A stretch of DNA of 64,000 bases from Anaeramoeba flamelloides (lineage: Eukaryota; Metamonada; Anaeramoebidae). Numbering within the stretch: the stretch's first letter is position 1; each line of letters begins with the position of its first letter. The notes below the pieces were generated by a model. The model was not told where the DNA came from. It ran no database searches and saw nothing but the letters and a program-made list of their open reading frames with translations. Where the stretch lies: NCBI GenBank assembly GCA_027625915.1, contig JANTQA010000033.1:10044001-10108000 (forward strand), written 5' to 3'. Positions 13,287 through 25,742 of the stretch are shown here, piece after piece. The position numbers and the translations under genes were made by a program.

Positions 13287-13297
13287 AAAAATGATTA
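13287..13297 (-). promoter_or_regulatory. TAATCATTTTT box upstream of H2A
   Basis: On the minus strand this reads TAATCATTTTT, 27 nt upstream of the H2A ATG. The identical 11-mer precedes the MYB, UBL/PH-repeat and exonuclease genes at similar distances. It is probably a core promoter or initiator element with a short 5' leader. Confidence 0.5.
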
Positions 13298-14087
13298 AAA
13301 ATTATGCAAATTTATTTTTATAAATCAAATGTATTTTATTCTTTCAACTACTTTTTACCTTTAAATTTGATTTTTAATTGATTTGTTTGGTATTTTTGAT
13401 ATTAATCACGCAATCAAAAACAAAATTTGATAAGAAAAAATAAAAATAAAACCAAATTATGAAAATAATCCAATATTTTTACGATTTACTTTTGAAAAAA
13501 AGTTTTTATTTGGTTTTTGTTTTAAAGGATAAGATTCGCAAAAAAATAGATCACTACCAACAACAACACTTAATTTTCAGTCTTTCTTGTCAGACGAAAT
13601 TACTCACAAAATTTTCAAACAAGAAAAGATAATTCAAGAATCTTTATAATTTTTTTGTAAAAATTTAAAATGAGAACTTTTCAGGTACTTTCATGTTCTT
13701 TCTTTGGATTACTGTTAAAATGTTTTTTTTTTAATCAAAAAATCTTTCTATTTGATCTATCATCAATTATAAGCTTTTTTTAATTACATCTGTTTTGGAA
13801 AAGTGTGTACCAAAACTTTTGTTAGATTTTGACTGAATTGATTAAAACATATGAATTAGACAGTTTTAAGCCCTACTTATAAAACTTCGAGTCCAGACTT
13901 TTTTAAAACAGCTATATTTAATGTTCAAATTATTGTTTGAAATATTCCTTCTTTTTTATTCCTTGTAATATATAATTATAAAAACTGAAAACTGAGAAAA
14001 ACTTTAAATTTTTGATCTTTTTACCTCTCAACAGATAAGTGAATTCTAAAAGGGAAAAAATCATTACTCCTTTTCTTGATTTAAGAA

Positions 14088-14310
14088 TTGAAATTTTCAA
14101 AATAAAAAGATCAAAATTTTCATCCAGCTATCCAAAAAAAACAAACCTCAAAAGAATTCTAATAAATCATTTAAAAATCCAATTACAAAAGGGAAATTAA
14201 CAATTTAAGTTGGTTTTAAGCATTTACAATTTGTAAGTTTCCATGATTTATCAATCTTTTTTTTTGAAAGTTGAATGAAAATTTTGATCCATTTATTTTG
14301 GAAAAAATAG
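14088..14310. mobile_element. MITE family A, copy 2
   Basis: The right end is clear (GAAAGTTGAATGAAAATTTT, then ...AATAG-TA at 14311-14312). The left arm retains CAAAATAAAAAGATC and TTTTCATCCAGC but has lost its outermost bases. About 220 bp and non-coding. Confidence 0.6.
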
Positions 14311-14428
14311 TATGGTTCTCAAAGGTGTACGTTGAAATTTATGTTTTTATTTGAAAAAGGAAATTGAAAATGAAGTGAAAAGTTTTCCTATAACAAATTC
14401 AAATCAAGGTAACAAAGAAAATCTAATA

Positions 14429-14595
14429 CTGTTATTTGAATTATAAAAGGGAAAAATTTTCACTTCATCTTCAAATTCCGTTTTCAAATATATATTGCCA
14501 CAAATTACAAACTGCTTCTTTGAGAACTGTACTTATTAAAGAAAAATCTAGAAAATGAAGTGAAAATTGCTCCCCTTTTAGAATTCAAATACCAG
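14429..14595. mobile_element. MITE family B, intact-looking copy
   Basis: A 167-bp element flanked by TA at 14427-14428 and 14596-14597. The inverted arms read CTGTTATTTGAATTATAAAA and, in complement, CTGGTATTTGAATTCTAAAA, each followed by TTTTCACTTCAT. Directly to its left (14330-14428) is another fragment with GAAAATGAAGTGAAAA, probably an older copy. It has no coding capacity. Confidence 0.75.
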
Positions 14596-15059
14596 TAGAA
14601 AAATTCAAATAATGAGAGAATTTGAAAGGTAGAATTAGTAGGATTAATGAATACAAAAAGGATCTTGCTAGACAAAAGAATTGCTTAAATATTCCTTTTG
14701 TCCGTGAGCTTTTGGAGATTATTTGTTCGTAAGGATAAAGGAAAATTTTGTATTTTTTTGAAAATTAATTGTGATGTGCCATTGGTAATTCTATTTCAAA
14801 TAAATAACTCAAAATTTATATCAAATTTCAATAAGGAAACTTAATTAAGTTTCTGAAAAATAAAATCTTGGTTGATTTTTGAAAGATTTTTAGATTTTTT
14901 TTACCATTAATTTGGTCAAATAATTTGTGAACTTGAAATTAAAGTTTCATTGATTAATTGGGAAATAACAGTAAAGATACATGGGGCTGGGTTTTAAAAA
15001 TAAACAATTGGGAAAATATTTTGAAATAATTGTTGTTAAAATTATAAATGACACAAGTT

Positions 15060-15245
15060 TTAAGCTTGTTTCCAAATAAAAAGAGTGTTTCTTTAATATA
15101 GAAGGCCAAACATTAGTTGATCAAATAAATTGAAAATAAAGAATAAATAAAAAAGGCACTGGAATCTTGGTGTTCTATTATTTATAAAAAATTAGAAAAA
15201 TAAAAATCAAATTGTAAATATTGTTCTCTAAAAAATAGTAAATCT
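15060..15245 (+). repeat. Dispersed repeat F, copy 1
   Basis: Resembles 15825-16045, 52612-52830 and 53590-53760. Shared landmarks are 'AAAAAGAGTGTTT', 'ATAGAAGRCC', 'GATCAAA-AAA' and 'GTTCTATTATTTA'. This copy is one of the more diverged. The class is unknown. Confidence 0.5.
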
Positions 15246-15824
15246 TTTTTTTTTATTTTTTAACGGAGGAGTTGTTAGTCCATCTTGTTGTCCCGAATCC
15301 CTAAATTTTTATTTAGAAAATTTAATAAAGACTCGAAAATTAGTCTATTATCCTGAGTGATAATAAATATATTGAATCTTTTTTAATAATAATATCGAAA
15401 ATATTATTATTATTTAATATATTAGATTTTTTATTTTTTTTTAAATTCAGAAATCCAAATTCTACGATTATTTTCATATGCTTGGTAGTTCCAGAGAAAA
15501 TGACCCAAAACCTCAATGATATCCAATTTTTTTGATTTTTTATATAATTTGCAAAATTTTGAATAATCTTTGTTCATAACATAAGAGTATCTGTGTAGAT
15601 AATTTGTAAAATTTCTGAGTTTTAAAATCGAAGTGGAACCATTCTATTTTAAATATCTTTGCTGTTAGTTAATATTATTTTGAATAGAAATTATTTTTAA
15701 TTATTTATGAACTTTCCAACTGGGACTATTAAAATAGTAAATATTTAAAGAATAAATTTTTTATCAAAAAAAAAACAAAAAAAATGAAAAAAAACCTGGG
15801 AAAATTAGGAAAAATTTTCAACAA

Positions 15825-16045
15825 ATTTCTGTAGTAAAAATAAAGCGTGCAGAAAAATTAATCCGTGTTTCAAAATAAAAAGAGTGTTTTTTTGTTAGAG
15901 AAGACCTATACATTAACCGATCAAAGAAACTGATAATAAACCCAAAGTAAATATCGTATTAGTTTCTTAAAGTTCTATTATTTAAAAAGAAATTCTAAAA
16001 ATGAAGGATCAATTGCAAAATTTTTCTCAAAAAATAGTGTAAATT
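15825..16045 (+). repeat. Dispersed repeat F, copy 2
   Basis: This is the best match to the copy at 52612-52830. Both start near 'CTGTAGT-AAAATAAA-CGTGCA' and share CGTGTTT, GTGTTTTTTTGTTA, AGAAGACC and TTCTAAAAATGAAGGATCAA. No inverted ends or coding frame were noted. Confidence 0.6.
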
Positions 16046-17214
16046 TTCAGAAAATTTTTATCAAAAAAACAAAAAACAAATTATTAAATAATGAAAAATT
16101 TTCATCAAATTCCATTCCTAATTTTTAAATTTTCTTAAAAAATCAAGGAAATGACCCCCATAAATGATTTTAAATCACACAAACTACAAAAAATGACTTA
16201 AAGGTTCAGTTGGAGCAAGATGATAAAAAATCTTTAGTTATATCACAAGGATAAACATGGAATGGTATAAAAACTATATCTTTTACACCATTCATATTTA
16301 CTCCGGTGATGCTGAAAAACCAATTATAGTCCTTGGGCACACACTATGATGATCACCTAAAAACAAACAATGCCACTTATTTAGTGGAATAAAAACAATA
16401 ATTTCATTGTAGAACAAGAGTTTTTGAACTTAACTTTCATCTTCTTTTACATCCTATTCTAACCCAACTTCCGCATTTTTTTAAGAAAACAATAAAAATA
16501 AAAAGGAATAAAAAATATTCTAGAAAGTGCTGATTTCTCAGCCCAGTGGGTGTCTATCTATTTCACCCAGAAAAAGTTTCAATATTAATTCTATCCTAAT
16601 AAAAATCAGAATAATTATTCTTTTATTGTTAAGGGAGAGTAAAAATTTAACAAAAGGGTCTACTTTTTACTCAAAAAAAATTAAATCAGGCATTGGTTTT
16701 GTAATTTTAATCATATTGTAGTTATGATTGGAGTTAAGTATTTTAATTCTCTTCATAACCATCACAACAATTACAAATAATTAGATTAGATTTCGGACAA
16801 ATAGATATGTCTAAACATTAGTGACCACCAATTCTTACTTGTTCAGAATTGTGAAAATGAACCTATCTTCGTACCTTACAATAACAACCATAAAAAATTC
16901 AAATTTGTCTCAAAAATGAATTATTCTTTATTTATCCCCCCCCCCCCCACACACCAAGACTGCATTTTTGGAAACTTTTGGTTGGTATTAGATTAAAAAA
17001 TTATTTTAAACGGCTCCAAATTAAAATTATTTTTTCACTTCATTTTCCTTTTTTTCTTTTATTTTTTGATTTTTTTTTTTGAGGCAGAATTCATTTACAA
17101 TTTTTTATTATATGAAAAGATCGATAGCCACCAAGTAAAAATAACTTCTTCTAAAATCACTGAAATTTATGAATATGGTAGAAAAAATAGTTTGATTTCT
17201 ATTGGAAATTTCTT

Positions 17215-17790
17215 AGATCTTTGATTGAAGATCAAAATAAACCCCATTTCACTCAAAGTAGACCTAGTAAAAAATGAAAAAAAAAAAAACACTTAATTTT
17301 AAGAATAAACTAAACAAAGATTGTTTAGAATTAAGAGAAACTATAAACTACATATTATAGCCGATAATCATAAAAGAAATACCTGCACCAACCATACATT
17401 CTTAAAAAAAATAAAATTTTAAATACATTTTTGGACCCACTTTCGTTGGATTTTCTCGTGCAATGTTTGTATATTTCTTTAGATAACTAAAATTGGCAAC
17501 AATAACATTTTTTTAATTGTAAATGTATTCATTTTAATCGAAAATACAAAGCCCCGCTTTTCTGTATGTTAACTTAGAGTTTCAAACATTTATTTTTTTC
17601 AAATTGACAATTTTTAAAAAAAAAATATTAAAGAAAAAGAAGAAAAAAAAAAATGACTAAATTAGTTAAAATGATCAGATTTAAAAATTGAAAATTTTAT
17701 TTTGAAAAGAATTTATGAATTCTAGTCATGAATTATAATCTCTTTCTCCAATAAAACATAGCTACCTGGGCTGAAAAAGAGTTTATATTT
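17215..17790 (+). repeat. Dispersed repeat D, copy 1
   Basis: Parallels 31485-32040 over about 560 bp. Shared blocks include CATTTCACTCAAAGT, 'AAGAATAAAC-AAAC', 'AATAATCATAAAA', 'TTGTAAATGTAT', 'AAACATTTATTTTTT' and 'GAAAA-GAGTTTA'. It is non-coding and of unknown class. Confidence 0.6.
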
Positions 17791-18144
17791 ATCCTTTTTT
17801 TCAATTGTTTCTTAAAAAATTTGTTTTTTCAATTTTTAAGAATTACATATATCTTGTTTCATTTACTCCATACAAATATCAACTATTCCCCAACCTCCAG
17901 TCTACTACATTTTCCCCATTTATTCCTCAAACGCCAATGGTAACAAGGAATTGATATTTTTAAATGTTTTTTCCAAAGACTTTCATAAAGCATGTTTTCG
18001 TTAAATTAAATTCACCCCTTCCAATTTGAAACAATAATATTACAAAGGAGAACTATTATTCTGTTATTTTTCAATTTAGAAAAACCACACCTAACAAAAC
18101 TTTTAAGGGAATTGTCATTCGAATTGATTAAGGAACTAGTCTCT

Positions 18145-18300
18145 ATAATTTTTTTTTTTGACCAATTTCTAAATAAGGACATCTTATCTAGAAATATGTT
18201 TAATATGAAAATAAACAGGGCCTTTCAAATCTTATGAATTTTCAAAAAATTTACTCAATCTTTATTAAATTAAGGTAAAAAAATTTAATGGAGATTAGTA
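18145..18300 (+). repeat. Dispersed repeat E, copy 1
   Basis: Matches 63128-63290. Shared blocks are a T run followed by GACCAATTTCTAAATAAGGA, then GAAATATGTTTAATAT, 'AAAATAAAC-GG' and 'GGTAAAAAAATTT-AAT-GAGATTAG'. The flanks are unrelated, which fits an interspersed element. Confidence 0.65.
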
Positions 18301-18426
18301 CCTGAAGAAAAAGGTAAAAAAAAAAAAAAAAAGAATAATTTTCTTTATTATTGTTGGAAAAAGATATGAAAGGAACAAAACAATAACTACAACAATAACA
18401 ATTAAGAAATTTAAATTAAATAAATG

Positions 18427-18429
<3 letters not shown>

Positions 18430-18461
<32 letters not shown>
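18430..18461. repeat. Homopolymer run of 32 T at the MYB 3' end
   Basis: A pure T run on the plus strand (A run in the MYB transcript sense), 11 nt beyond the MYB stop codon. A run this long at a 3' end could be a templated poly(A)-like tract or slippage. Confidence 0.85.
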
Positions 18462-18463
<2 letters not shown>

Positions 18464-18471
18464 TGCAAAAA

Positions 18472-21400
18472 TTATTTAAGTTTTGGAGAATTACTTGTTT
18501 TTAATAATTTTCTAGCTTTCTTTTCTTGGTTATCAAAAGAATTTTTACCATTATTAAAAAAACGATCCCCAGTGTTGTCATTTAAATCAACGTTTTCATT
18601 ATTGTACCCAGTATTACTCTGATCACCATTCAAATTATTATTTCTCACTCGGAAAGGCCGTTTTAGCAATTCACCGATTGGTGTTTCAGGTAAACGTTTT
18701 CTATTATTGTCTCTGGAGAAGAAAATTTTAAAACGTTTTTTGTATGGCAAATATTCTTGATAAAGACTCTTATTTTGATTTTTTTTGCACACTGGCAGAT
18801 CCTGGCTAGAATTCTTTCTTTCGTGACCAGCTTTTGATTTTTTCTCCTCATAAATATGCAATTTTGGATCTTCTTTTTCCTTTATGATTTCCCCTTTCTT
18901 TTCATTGATCATTTGGTTTTTTTTTAAATTGTTTACCCTAGTGCTTTCCTTTTCTTGTTGAGAATTTAATAAATATTGTTGAAGTGGTAATAATATCATT
19001 GTGTTTGATAGATCAACATTTCCAAAAAATTGCCTTTGGGTGGGCTCTGTTGGCCCCTTTGCAAAGCCACCATTGCTTGGAAAATTGTTATAATTGTGTC
19101 CGTTTTGATTAACGTATTGATTAAAATGAAAATTGCAATAATTTAAATGACAAAAATAATTATTAAAATTCTGAAGATAAAAATAATTTTGATTAATTCC
19201 TTGATATTTGGGTATTTGAGAATTAGTATTACAATTGTTTGTTGGTTTGCTTTCCTTTTCAAATTGTGAAGCGTTTAATAAAAGAGAGATGCTATTTTGA
19301 ATAGAACTTAATTTCTTATTATTTGTATCTTTGTGAGAAATTTGAGGATTATTACTTTTTGTTTCGTTTCCTTGGGTGTGGTGCTTTTTCGTTTGATTTG
19401 TGTTTTCAGATTTCTTTGGACTTCTTTGATTTTCCTTTTTACTTTCGATTGCAACTTTTGAGTACTTTTCTTTTACTTTTTCTTTTTTTTTTTCCTTTTT
19501 TTTTTCTTTTTCCTTTTCTTTTTCTTTTTCCTTTTCTTTTTCCTTTTCTTTTTCTTTTTCCTTTTCTTTTTCTTTTTCCTTTTCTTTTTCCTTTTCTTTT
19601 TCCTTTTCTTTTTCCTTTTCTTTTTCTTTTTTTTGTTGGGGTTGTGTTTTGATTATGATTTTTTTTTTTAATCTAATCCTTTTTATTTTTTTCTTTTTTG
19701 ATCTTAGAGTTAATTTTACCTGTTGCTCTTTCCAATTTTTTATTTTACAATTATTGCCCTGAATAATATTGTTAAGTGGTTGAGTTTGGCTATTGTTTCG
19801 TTCAGTATTTTTTTTCTTTAATAATATTTGTTGTTGGCTTTTCTTTAGGGTTGTGTTCCATCTGTTTTTAATTAGATTATCTGACCTTCGAGGTAAAAAA
19901 TGTTTAATCTTCGACCACTTATTCCCATATATTTTGTGCTTTTGAATTAATATTTTGTCTTCTTCTTTGGTCCATTTTCCATGGTTGACCTTAGGATCTA
20001 ATTGATTTTTCCATCTGTTGTTAAATATTTGAAAAAGTAAAAATGGAAACAAATAAATTAAATATCAAAAAATGAATGTTTATTTGGGAAATAAATTCAA
20101 ATTTATGAATATGACGAAAACTTTATATAAATTATTTGGGGATGAAAAATCTTCTCCACTCAAAAGAAATATTGGTCAGATTGAACTTTGATTGTTTTTT
20201 TGACTTGTATATTGTTTAAAAACAGAATCAGAAAAATTTATAACTAAAGTGATTCCATAGATTTAACTAATTTTGAGTTTGACAGTTTATTAGCAACAAA
20301 TAATTTCAATCATTTCTCGAACCAAATAAATTAACATTTGAATAAATACGAGTTTGGAATATATCCATATTATAAAGTATAAAATATATCACCCAAAAAT
20401 GGAAATAAAGAATTAAAAAATTGATTAAGAAAAAATATATCAGAATCATTTATTTCTTGATCTTATGTCTAAATTTCCTAAAATTTCTTTTTATTTATTT
20501 GGATTTTATCTTTAGTTCTGGATAGAAAAACTTTTATTTGTAGAACACTTCAGTTGTAAATTACATATAATTTCTAAAGAATTCACAAAATGGATTTTAA
20601 TCAGTATTTTCATTTAATTCACTTAGTTCATCGAATTCCAATGCTTTTTCGGAAAATATGTATTTTTTTTGAATTCTTAACCAGAAATAAAGATTTGTTG
20701 GGCATATTTGTTTGATTTGATAATTATTTATTTTACAATAAATTTAAAACTCAGATAAATTTTTAATCTGATTGAAATTTTTAACAAATATTTCTTATTT
20801 TTTTGGAGACGAATTTTTTGTTAATTATTAATTCATTTCAATACTTCGTTTCTCTTCTTTAATCTTTGAAATCATTTTCTTTATTTTATAATTGTTTGAA
20901 CAAAATTGTTTGAAAAATGAATTTGGAAAAGAAATTTATAAAAAAAATGGCTTTTACAAGATAATAATAAATAAGAAACGGGAGGGAGAAATACAAGGTA
21001 TTAACTGGTTAAAACTTATTCAAATTAGGCATAAAGAAAAAAAATCTTCGAAAATATACTCTTTTCGATTTTTTTAACCTTCATTCTTGATTTCAATAAA
21101 ATTTTGTGAAAAGTTGAAATTGTCTTGGTTTGCAATTTCACAACAATTTTCAGATATGATCACAATTAAAAATCTTGACCTAGATTATTTTCATATCAGG
21201 TATTATTTTCCCTGCTATATTTAAAAAGAATGAAATCGAAAAAGTTTTAATAAAAAAATACATTTTTTCATTTTTGTGAGAAATATTTTTTATACTTTTA
21301 ATTTTGATATTTTTTCACGAATGATTTCGATAGTTCTCAGAACAAGTTAAAAAAGAAACCCTTTTTGCAAGAATATTGAATATTTGAAAATCACCACCTT

Positions 21401-22260
21401 CTCATTAAAATGGTCAAATCATTTTCTCAAAAGCTGATAAAGGGATTTGGTTGTCAATCTTAATTGAATCTTTATGAAAGTAAGTGCTCTATTGACTTTG
21501 GGGAAAAAATAAATCGGAGTTGCTAACCCCTTTATCAAAATTGGCAATGAAAAAAAAAAGACAAAAGAAAGAAAAAAAAAAAGGATAAAAATACCTTTCT
21601 CTGCATTGTTTAGGAGATCTCCCCTTAATACGACTTGCAACTAGAGTCCAATTATTAAAATGAATTTTAACTGCTTTTTTCAATTTTTTATCTTCTCTTT
21701 CTGTCCACGTACCTTTTTTTATACAAGGATCTAACACCTGCAAAAAATAAAAAAAACAGTTAACGAGCACAAACAAGGAAAAAAAAATTGAAAAGAATAA
21801 AAACCTTTTTCCATCTATGAAAGCATTGCGTGGGTTTCTTATGTAAGAAATATTTTGAAATCTCTAGCCAATTCTCTTGGTGACAACGAACAGCTTTTGC
21901 TAGCAATATGTCCTTAAGAGAACAGAAAATTAAAAAAAGAGTTTTTGTGTTTGTAACAAGAGAAGCATGAATTAGAACCAGAACAAAAAAAAAAACGAGG
22001 GAAATAAGATTTACATCTTCACTTGACCAAATACAAGACTTCATAGGCTTCACAACAGCCATTTTTGGTGCACGCTTATATTTTTGATTTAATTTTTTGA
22101 TTCTCTCCTCGAGATCACTAAAATGTCAGTTTATAGAATATACATATGAACAGAATGTTTGAACATTTAGAGATTTGTAATCTTCAAAATCAAATTTGGT
22201 TTGGGATATTTGTTTTATTTTTTCAAATTATTAAAAAAATATTTACCTTTGGGTTGACAT
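18472..22260 (-). CDS. R1R2R3 MYB-type DNA-binding protein (five exons)
   Basis: Exons read on the minus strand: 22260-22247, 22117-22015, 21912-21805, 21737-21595 and 20014-18472. All four introns are GT-AG (129, 102, 67 and 1580 nt) and the phases agree, giving 636 residues. Three MYB repeats follow one another. R1 is at about 31-75 (CIWSSED...HRWKK), R2 at about 80-127 (GTWTEREDKKL...QCRERW) and R3 at about 131-178 (GKWTKEEDKI...IKNRWNTT). The spaced Trp residues are conserved, as in animal c-Myb and plant 3R-MYB. The remainder is low-complexity, with a long KEKEKE run, and probably disordered. Proteins of this family bind DNA and often control cell-cycle genes; that role is inferred. The ATG lies in a 14-nt first exon, 34 nt downstream of a TAATCATTTTT box. 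The Met at residue 24 is an alternative start. Confidence 0.9.
19476..19634. repeat. Homopyrimidine tract of about 159 nt inside the MYB last exon
   Basis: The plus strand contains only C and T here, mostly TTTTTC/TTTTCC units, so the MYB mRNA is purely purine over this stretch. It encodes the K/E repeat. The tract is locally mirror-symmetric. Confidence 0.9.
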
Positions 22261-22294
22261 CTTTGATGTGGCTATTTTCTTTGTTTGTTTTAAA

Positions 22295-22305
22295 AAAAAT
22301 GATTA
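22295..22305 (-). promoter_or_regulatory. TAATCATTTTT box upstream of MYB gene
   Basis: The exact 11-mer on the minus strand, 34 nt before the MYB ATG. Its position supports the choice of the 14-nt first exon as the start of the gene. Confidence 0.5.
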
Positions 22306-23307
22306 GAAATTCATAAAATCCACTTCAAAACATCTCCTATCTATAACAACACTTTGGAACACTTTCTGACACTTTAAAAGGGTGAAAAAATTTATAAAAG
22401 TGAGATTTTTAAAATTTTTCTGTTAATTTGAAATTTATTCAATACAAAATTCACCAGTCGATCAAGCGCAAACGTACAGTGACTATATAATTCTTTTTTG
22501 TTTTGTTATTTTTGAATTTAAAATAAAAAATACAAAAAATAACATCAAATTTTTAGAGGATATTTTTTTAAAAAAAATTATTTAATTGTTTTTTTTGAAA
22601 ATCATGAATCGTAAAAATATATGTACATTTGTTTTCTTGAACTTTTTGAAGAATGAAAAAAAATAATAAATTCTAAAAATATGTATTTCAAATCAGAAAG
22701 ACTATAGAAAAAAATTTTTTTTTCTGAATATTGAACTATGCTAGTTTTTTTTAAAATTACATTAAAATTGAATTTTACATTATTATCTTTTTATTTTGAC
22801 TTTAAAAACAATTTGATTTGATCTAATCGTTATTTGAAAAATTTTATTTCTTTAGTACTGTCAAATCCTTCGCATTTTATTGAAAAAAAAAAAAAAAAAC
22901 ACAAACCCTTTTTAAATAGAAAAATTGTTGAATAATACACCAGTGTATATAATGAGGACTTGATTTTCAAAGTTTATTTAATGGAGCTGTTTTTTTTTTT
23001 TTCCGTTAAAAGTAACACTTTTTATACTAATCTTCAAGATAGAAAAGACATCCAAGTATTTAGTGTATTTAATAACATTCTATTACATTTATAAACAAAA
23101 GGGGGTAGTTTGTACGAATAATAAGAAAAAGAGTTTGAAAATTAAAACCAATAAAAAAAAAAAGCAGACATTTCCAAAAATTTCCTAATTGAATTTGTAA
23201 CAATTTAAAACAACGTTTAACATTTACCAATATACTCAAAAAGGAGAGGAAACCGATAAATATTTTTAATTTATTATGAATGTTTATTTTTGAGGGGGTA
23301 TAAGTTT

Positions 23308-23309
<2 letters not shown>

Positions 23310-23340
<31 letters not shown>
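23310..23340. repeat. (AT)n microsatellite
   Basis: About 15 AT units without interruption. Confidence 0.95.
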
Positions 23341-23342
<2 letters not shown>

Positions 23343-23576
23343 TGTAATTTCTAATAAAAAAATAAAAATATAATCTAAATAATTAAAAAGTTTTAATAAG
23401 CGAGATTAAAAAGGTAAATTAAGAAAAGAAAAAAATAATTAAGAGTGAAAAATGAAGAGTGTAAGGAGAAATTAAGGAGGGGAAGATGAACAATTAACAA
23501 GATTAATTTAACGATCATTTATAGATACACGAAGATCTATGCATTCGTTAATAAAAACCACTAGATTATAGCAAAT

Positions 23577-24075
23577 CATTTTCCAGTCAAAGGTGCCCAG
23601 TTGTGGTGAGTGAATTACATTTGCCTAAAGAGTTTGAAACGTTATTAGAAGAATAAAAAATATTTTGGAAATTTTCAAATTTTAAACCTTATTTCATATA
23701 TTTGATTTTATTTTTATATTATAATTCAATTATTTTTTGAAACTTAATTCATTTTACAAATTGTTTATTTTATTTCAAGTTGAATCTAGAGCGGAATAAA
23801 TAGGGTGTTATTTTAATGATATTGAAATTATGTAAATGATTGTACAAAAATCAAATTTCTTTGGAATTTTATTTGATCTTAAATCCGAGATCAAAAGTAA
23901 GACTGTATTTTTTTTTTGTAATATAAATATTTTAATTTCATTTTTTCAATTATCGCAAAATCCCTTTTATTAGATTTACTTCATAAGTATATCACCATTA
24001 TTGACTGTGTATATTTTTGTTTATTTTTTATTTGTTCTTTAAAGGCCAATTTCTAAAAATAATAAGCTAAAAATT
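23577..24075 (-). repeat. Dispersed repeat C, reverse copy
   Basis: Read on the minus strand it starts near 'ACAAATAAAAAAT' and ends TAATTCACTCACCACAACTG, GGCACC and TTTGACTGGAAAATG. This matches the right end of the copies at 9.3, 32.7 and 56.7 kb. Confidence 0.65.
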
Positions 24076-25116
24076 GTAATTTTGCAAAGAAATTAAGAAA
24101 TATACCAAGATACATTCAAAAGAAAGGGGTATAATTTTTTTACAACTTTATATTTTAATCAGAATTAATAGTTTATTTAATCTTTTCCTTTATAATTATC
24201 AACTTTAATCCCAATTTAATTATTTTTCTTAGTTCTAAACAATCCCATGTCGCCCCATTCTTAAAATAAAAAGTGAATTTGTCATTTTTTGTTGGATAAA
24301 AATCACTGAAATCGAGTTTATATTGTTCTTGATAGTACACTATTTATATTACCCATAAAAAACAAAAATAAATTTATAATTATCGAAATAATTAGCCTAA
24401 TAACTTGAATTATTATTTTTTTTGAAGTGAGGATATTTTATAAAAAAAAATTGATTTATAAAAAATAAAATAAAATAAAAAACAATAAGGTTAAGTATAT
24501 TTTTCATTTTCAATCACAAACGATAGATATATATATATATTTAATTATTAATGAAAGTTTATAAAGAAATTACCTAAACTAAAAAAACCTTTATCTAGAA
24601 TAAAAAATCTTATAAAAATTTATTTTCTCGTACATTATAAACTATCAAAATAAATGACACAGATTAACAACACAATATTTTAAATAAATAAATAAATTGT
24701 TAAATTAGATTTAGAGAAAATTCACATTTCTTCTACTCACCTACACTCTTTTTATATTTGTGAAGGCTTAAAAACAATTCAACTGACCAAAAGAAAAAAC
24801 AAAAAAAAAAAAAAAAAGAAAATTTTAATTATACCCAAATATAATATAATAAAATCTAAGAAATAACTTTTTGTTAGTGATAATCAATATAAATATTCCA
24901 GGAAAATTGATTTTTATTTTTGATTTTTTTAAGATTAAGCTTTCAAAATAAGTAACTTTCGTAAATTTAACTTAGAATATAAACACATTGTCAAAAAATC
25001 AAAAATGTATAAAAAAGTACATTTATAAGAAATTAATTAAATTTCCAAGCATTTATCACAATTATTATATTTATTGGTAATACAACGACCTTTTTAGAAA
25101 ATTCAAGTATTATATA

Positions 25117-25145
25117 AACACACACACACACACACATATATATAT
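25117..25145. repeat. (CA)n/(TA)n microsatellite
   Basis: A short ACACACAC run merging into ATATATAT. Confidence 0.95.
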
Positions 25146-25239
25146 TCTATTAAGTTTTTATAATAATAATTATTGAGAAAAATAAAAGAATGATTTGTAA
25201 TTTTAAATTGAAAAAAAAATTTTTACTTTGAATTTCCGT

Positions 25240-25742
25240 TAGGTATTCCAGAATTTAAAAGAATAGAGAAAAATCAAAGATTTTACTCAATTATTTTGAA
25301 TCCTGGAAAACCTAGGAAACTTTCATTATATTTTTATTAATTTTTGAAATGAAAGGAAAATATAATAAATTTTCGTTTTATTTCAAAAAGTAAAAAAACC
25401 ACCTTTAGTTTTTCCAGAATTTTATAGAATTTATTAAAATCTTTGATTTATCTCAATTCTTTAGAATTCTGGAAAACTGCCTTTGGCTTTTCTAGAGTCT
25501 TCTGTTTATTTGTAAAATCTATAGATTTTTGTTAGGTTTTTTTGAGTTTTCTATTTATTTGTAAAGTGTTCTAGGTTTTTTTTTTTTTACTTTTTGTAAT
25601 CAACCTAAAATTTATTAAAATTTTCTGTTTATTTCAAAAAGTAAAAAAAAAACCTAGAAAACTTCAAAAATAAAATATAAAACCTCAACAAAACCTAGAA
25701 CACTTAACAGATAAAACAGAAAACCTCAAGAAAAGCTAGGAA
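25240..25742. repeat. Foldback repeat with subrepeated arms (copy 2)
   Basis: Two adjacent hairpins. The first pairs TTCCAGAATTTAAAAGAATA (25250s) with the complementary AATTCTTTAGAATTCTGGAA (25460s). The second pairs TTTCTATTTATTTGTAAAGT and GTTCTAGGTTTTTTT with their complements at 25650-25740. The motifs are those of the repeats at the window start and at 48.4 kb. Confidence 0.7.

Larger units (their letters stand above)
13261..18471. other. Intergenic region between H2A and MYB genes
   Basis: No supportable gene. It holds the H2A promoter box, MITE A copy 2, MITE B, two copies of repeat F, repeat D, repeat E and a 32-T run near the 3' end of the MYB gene. The open frame at 16527-16721 has no gene-like features. 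A C tract of about 10 followed by ACACACC lies near 16940. Confidence 0.5.

Noticed and set aside
22455-22490. GC-richer patch as a small RNA gene
   Set aside because: Too short, with no convincing stem or promoter; noted only as a compositional oddity.
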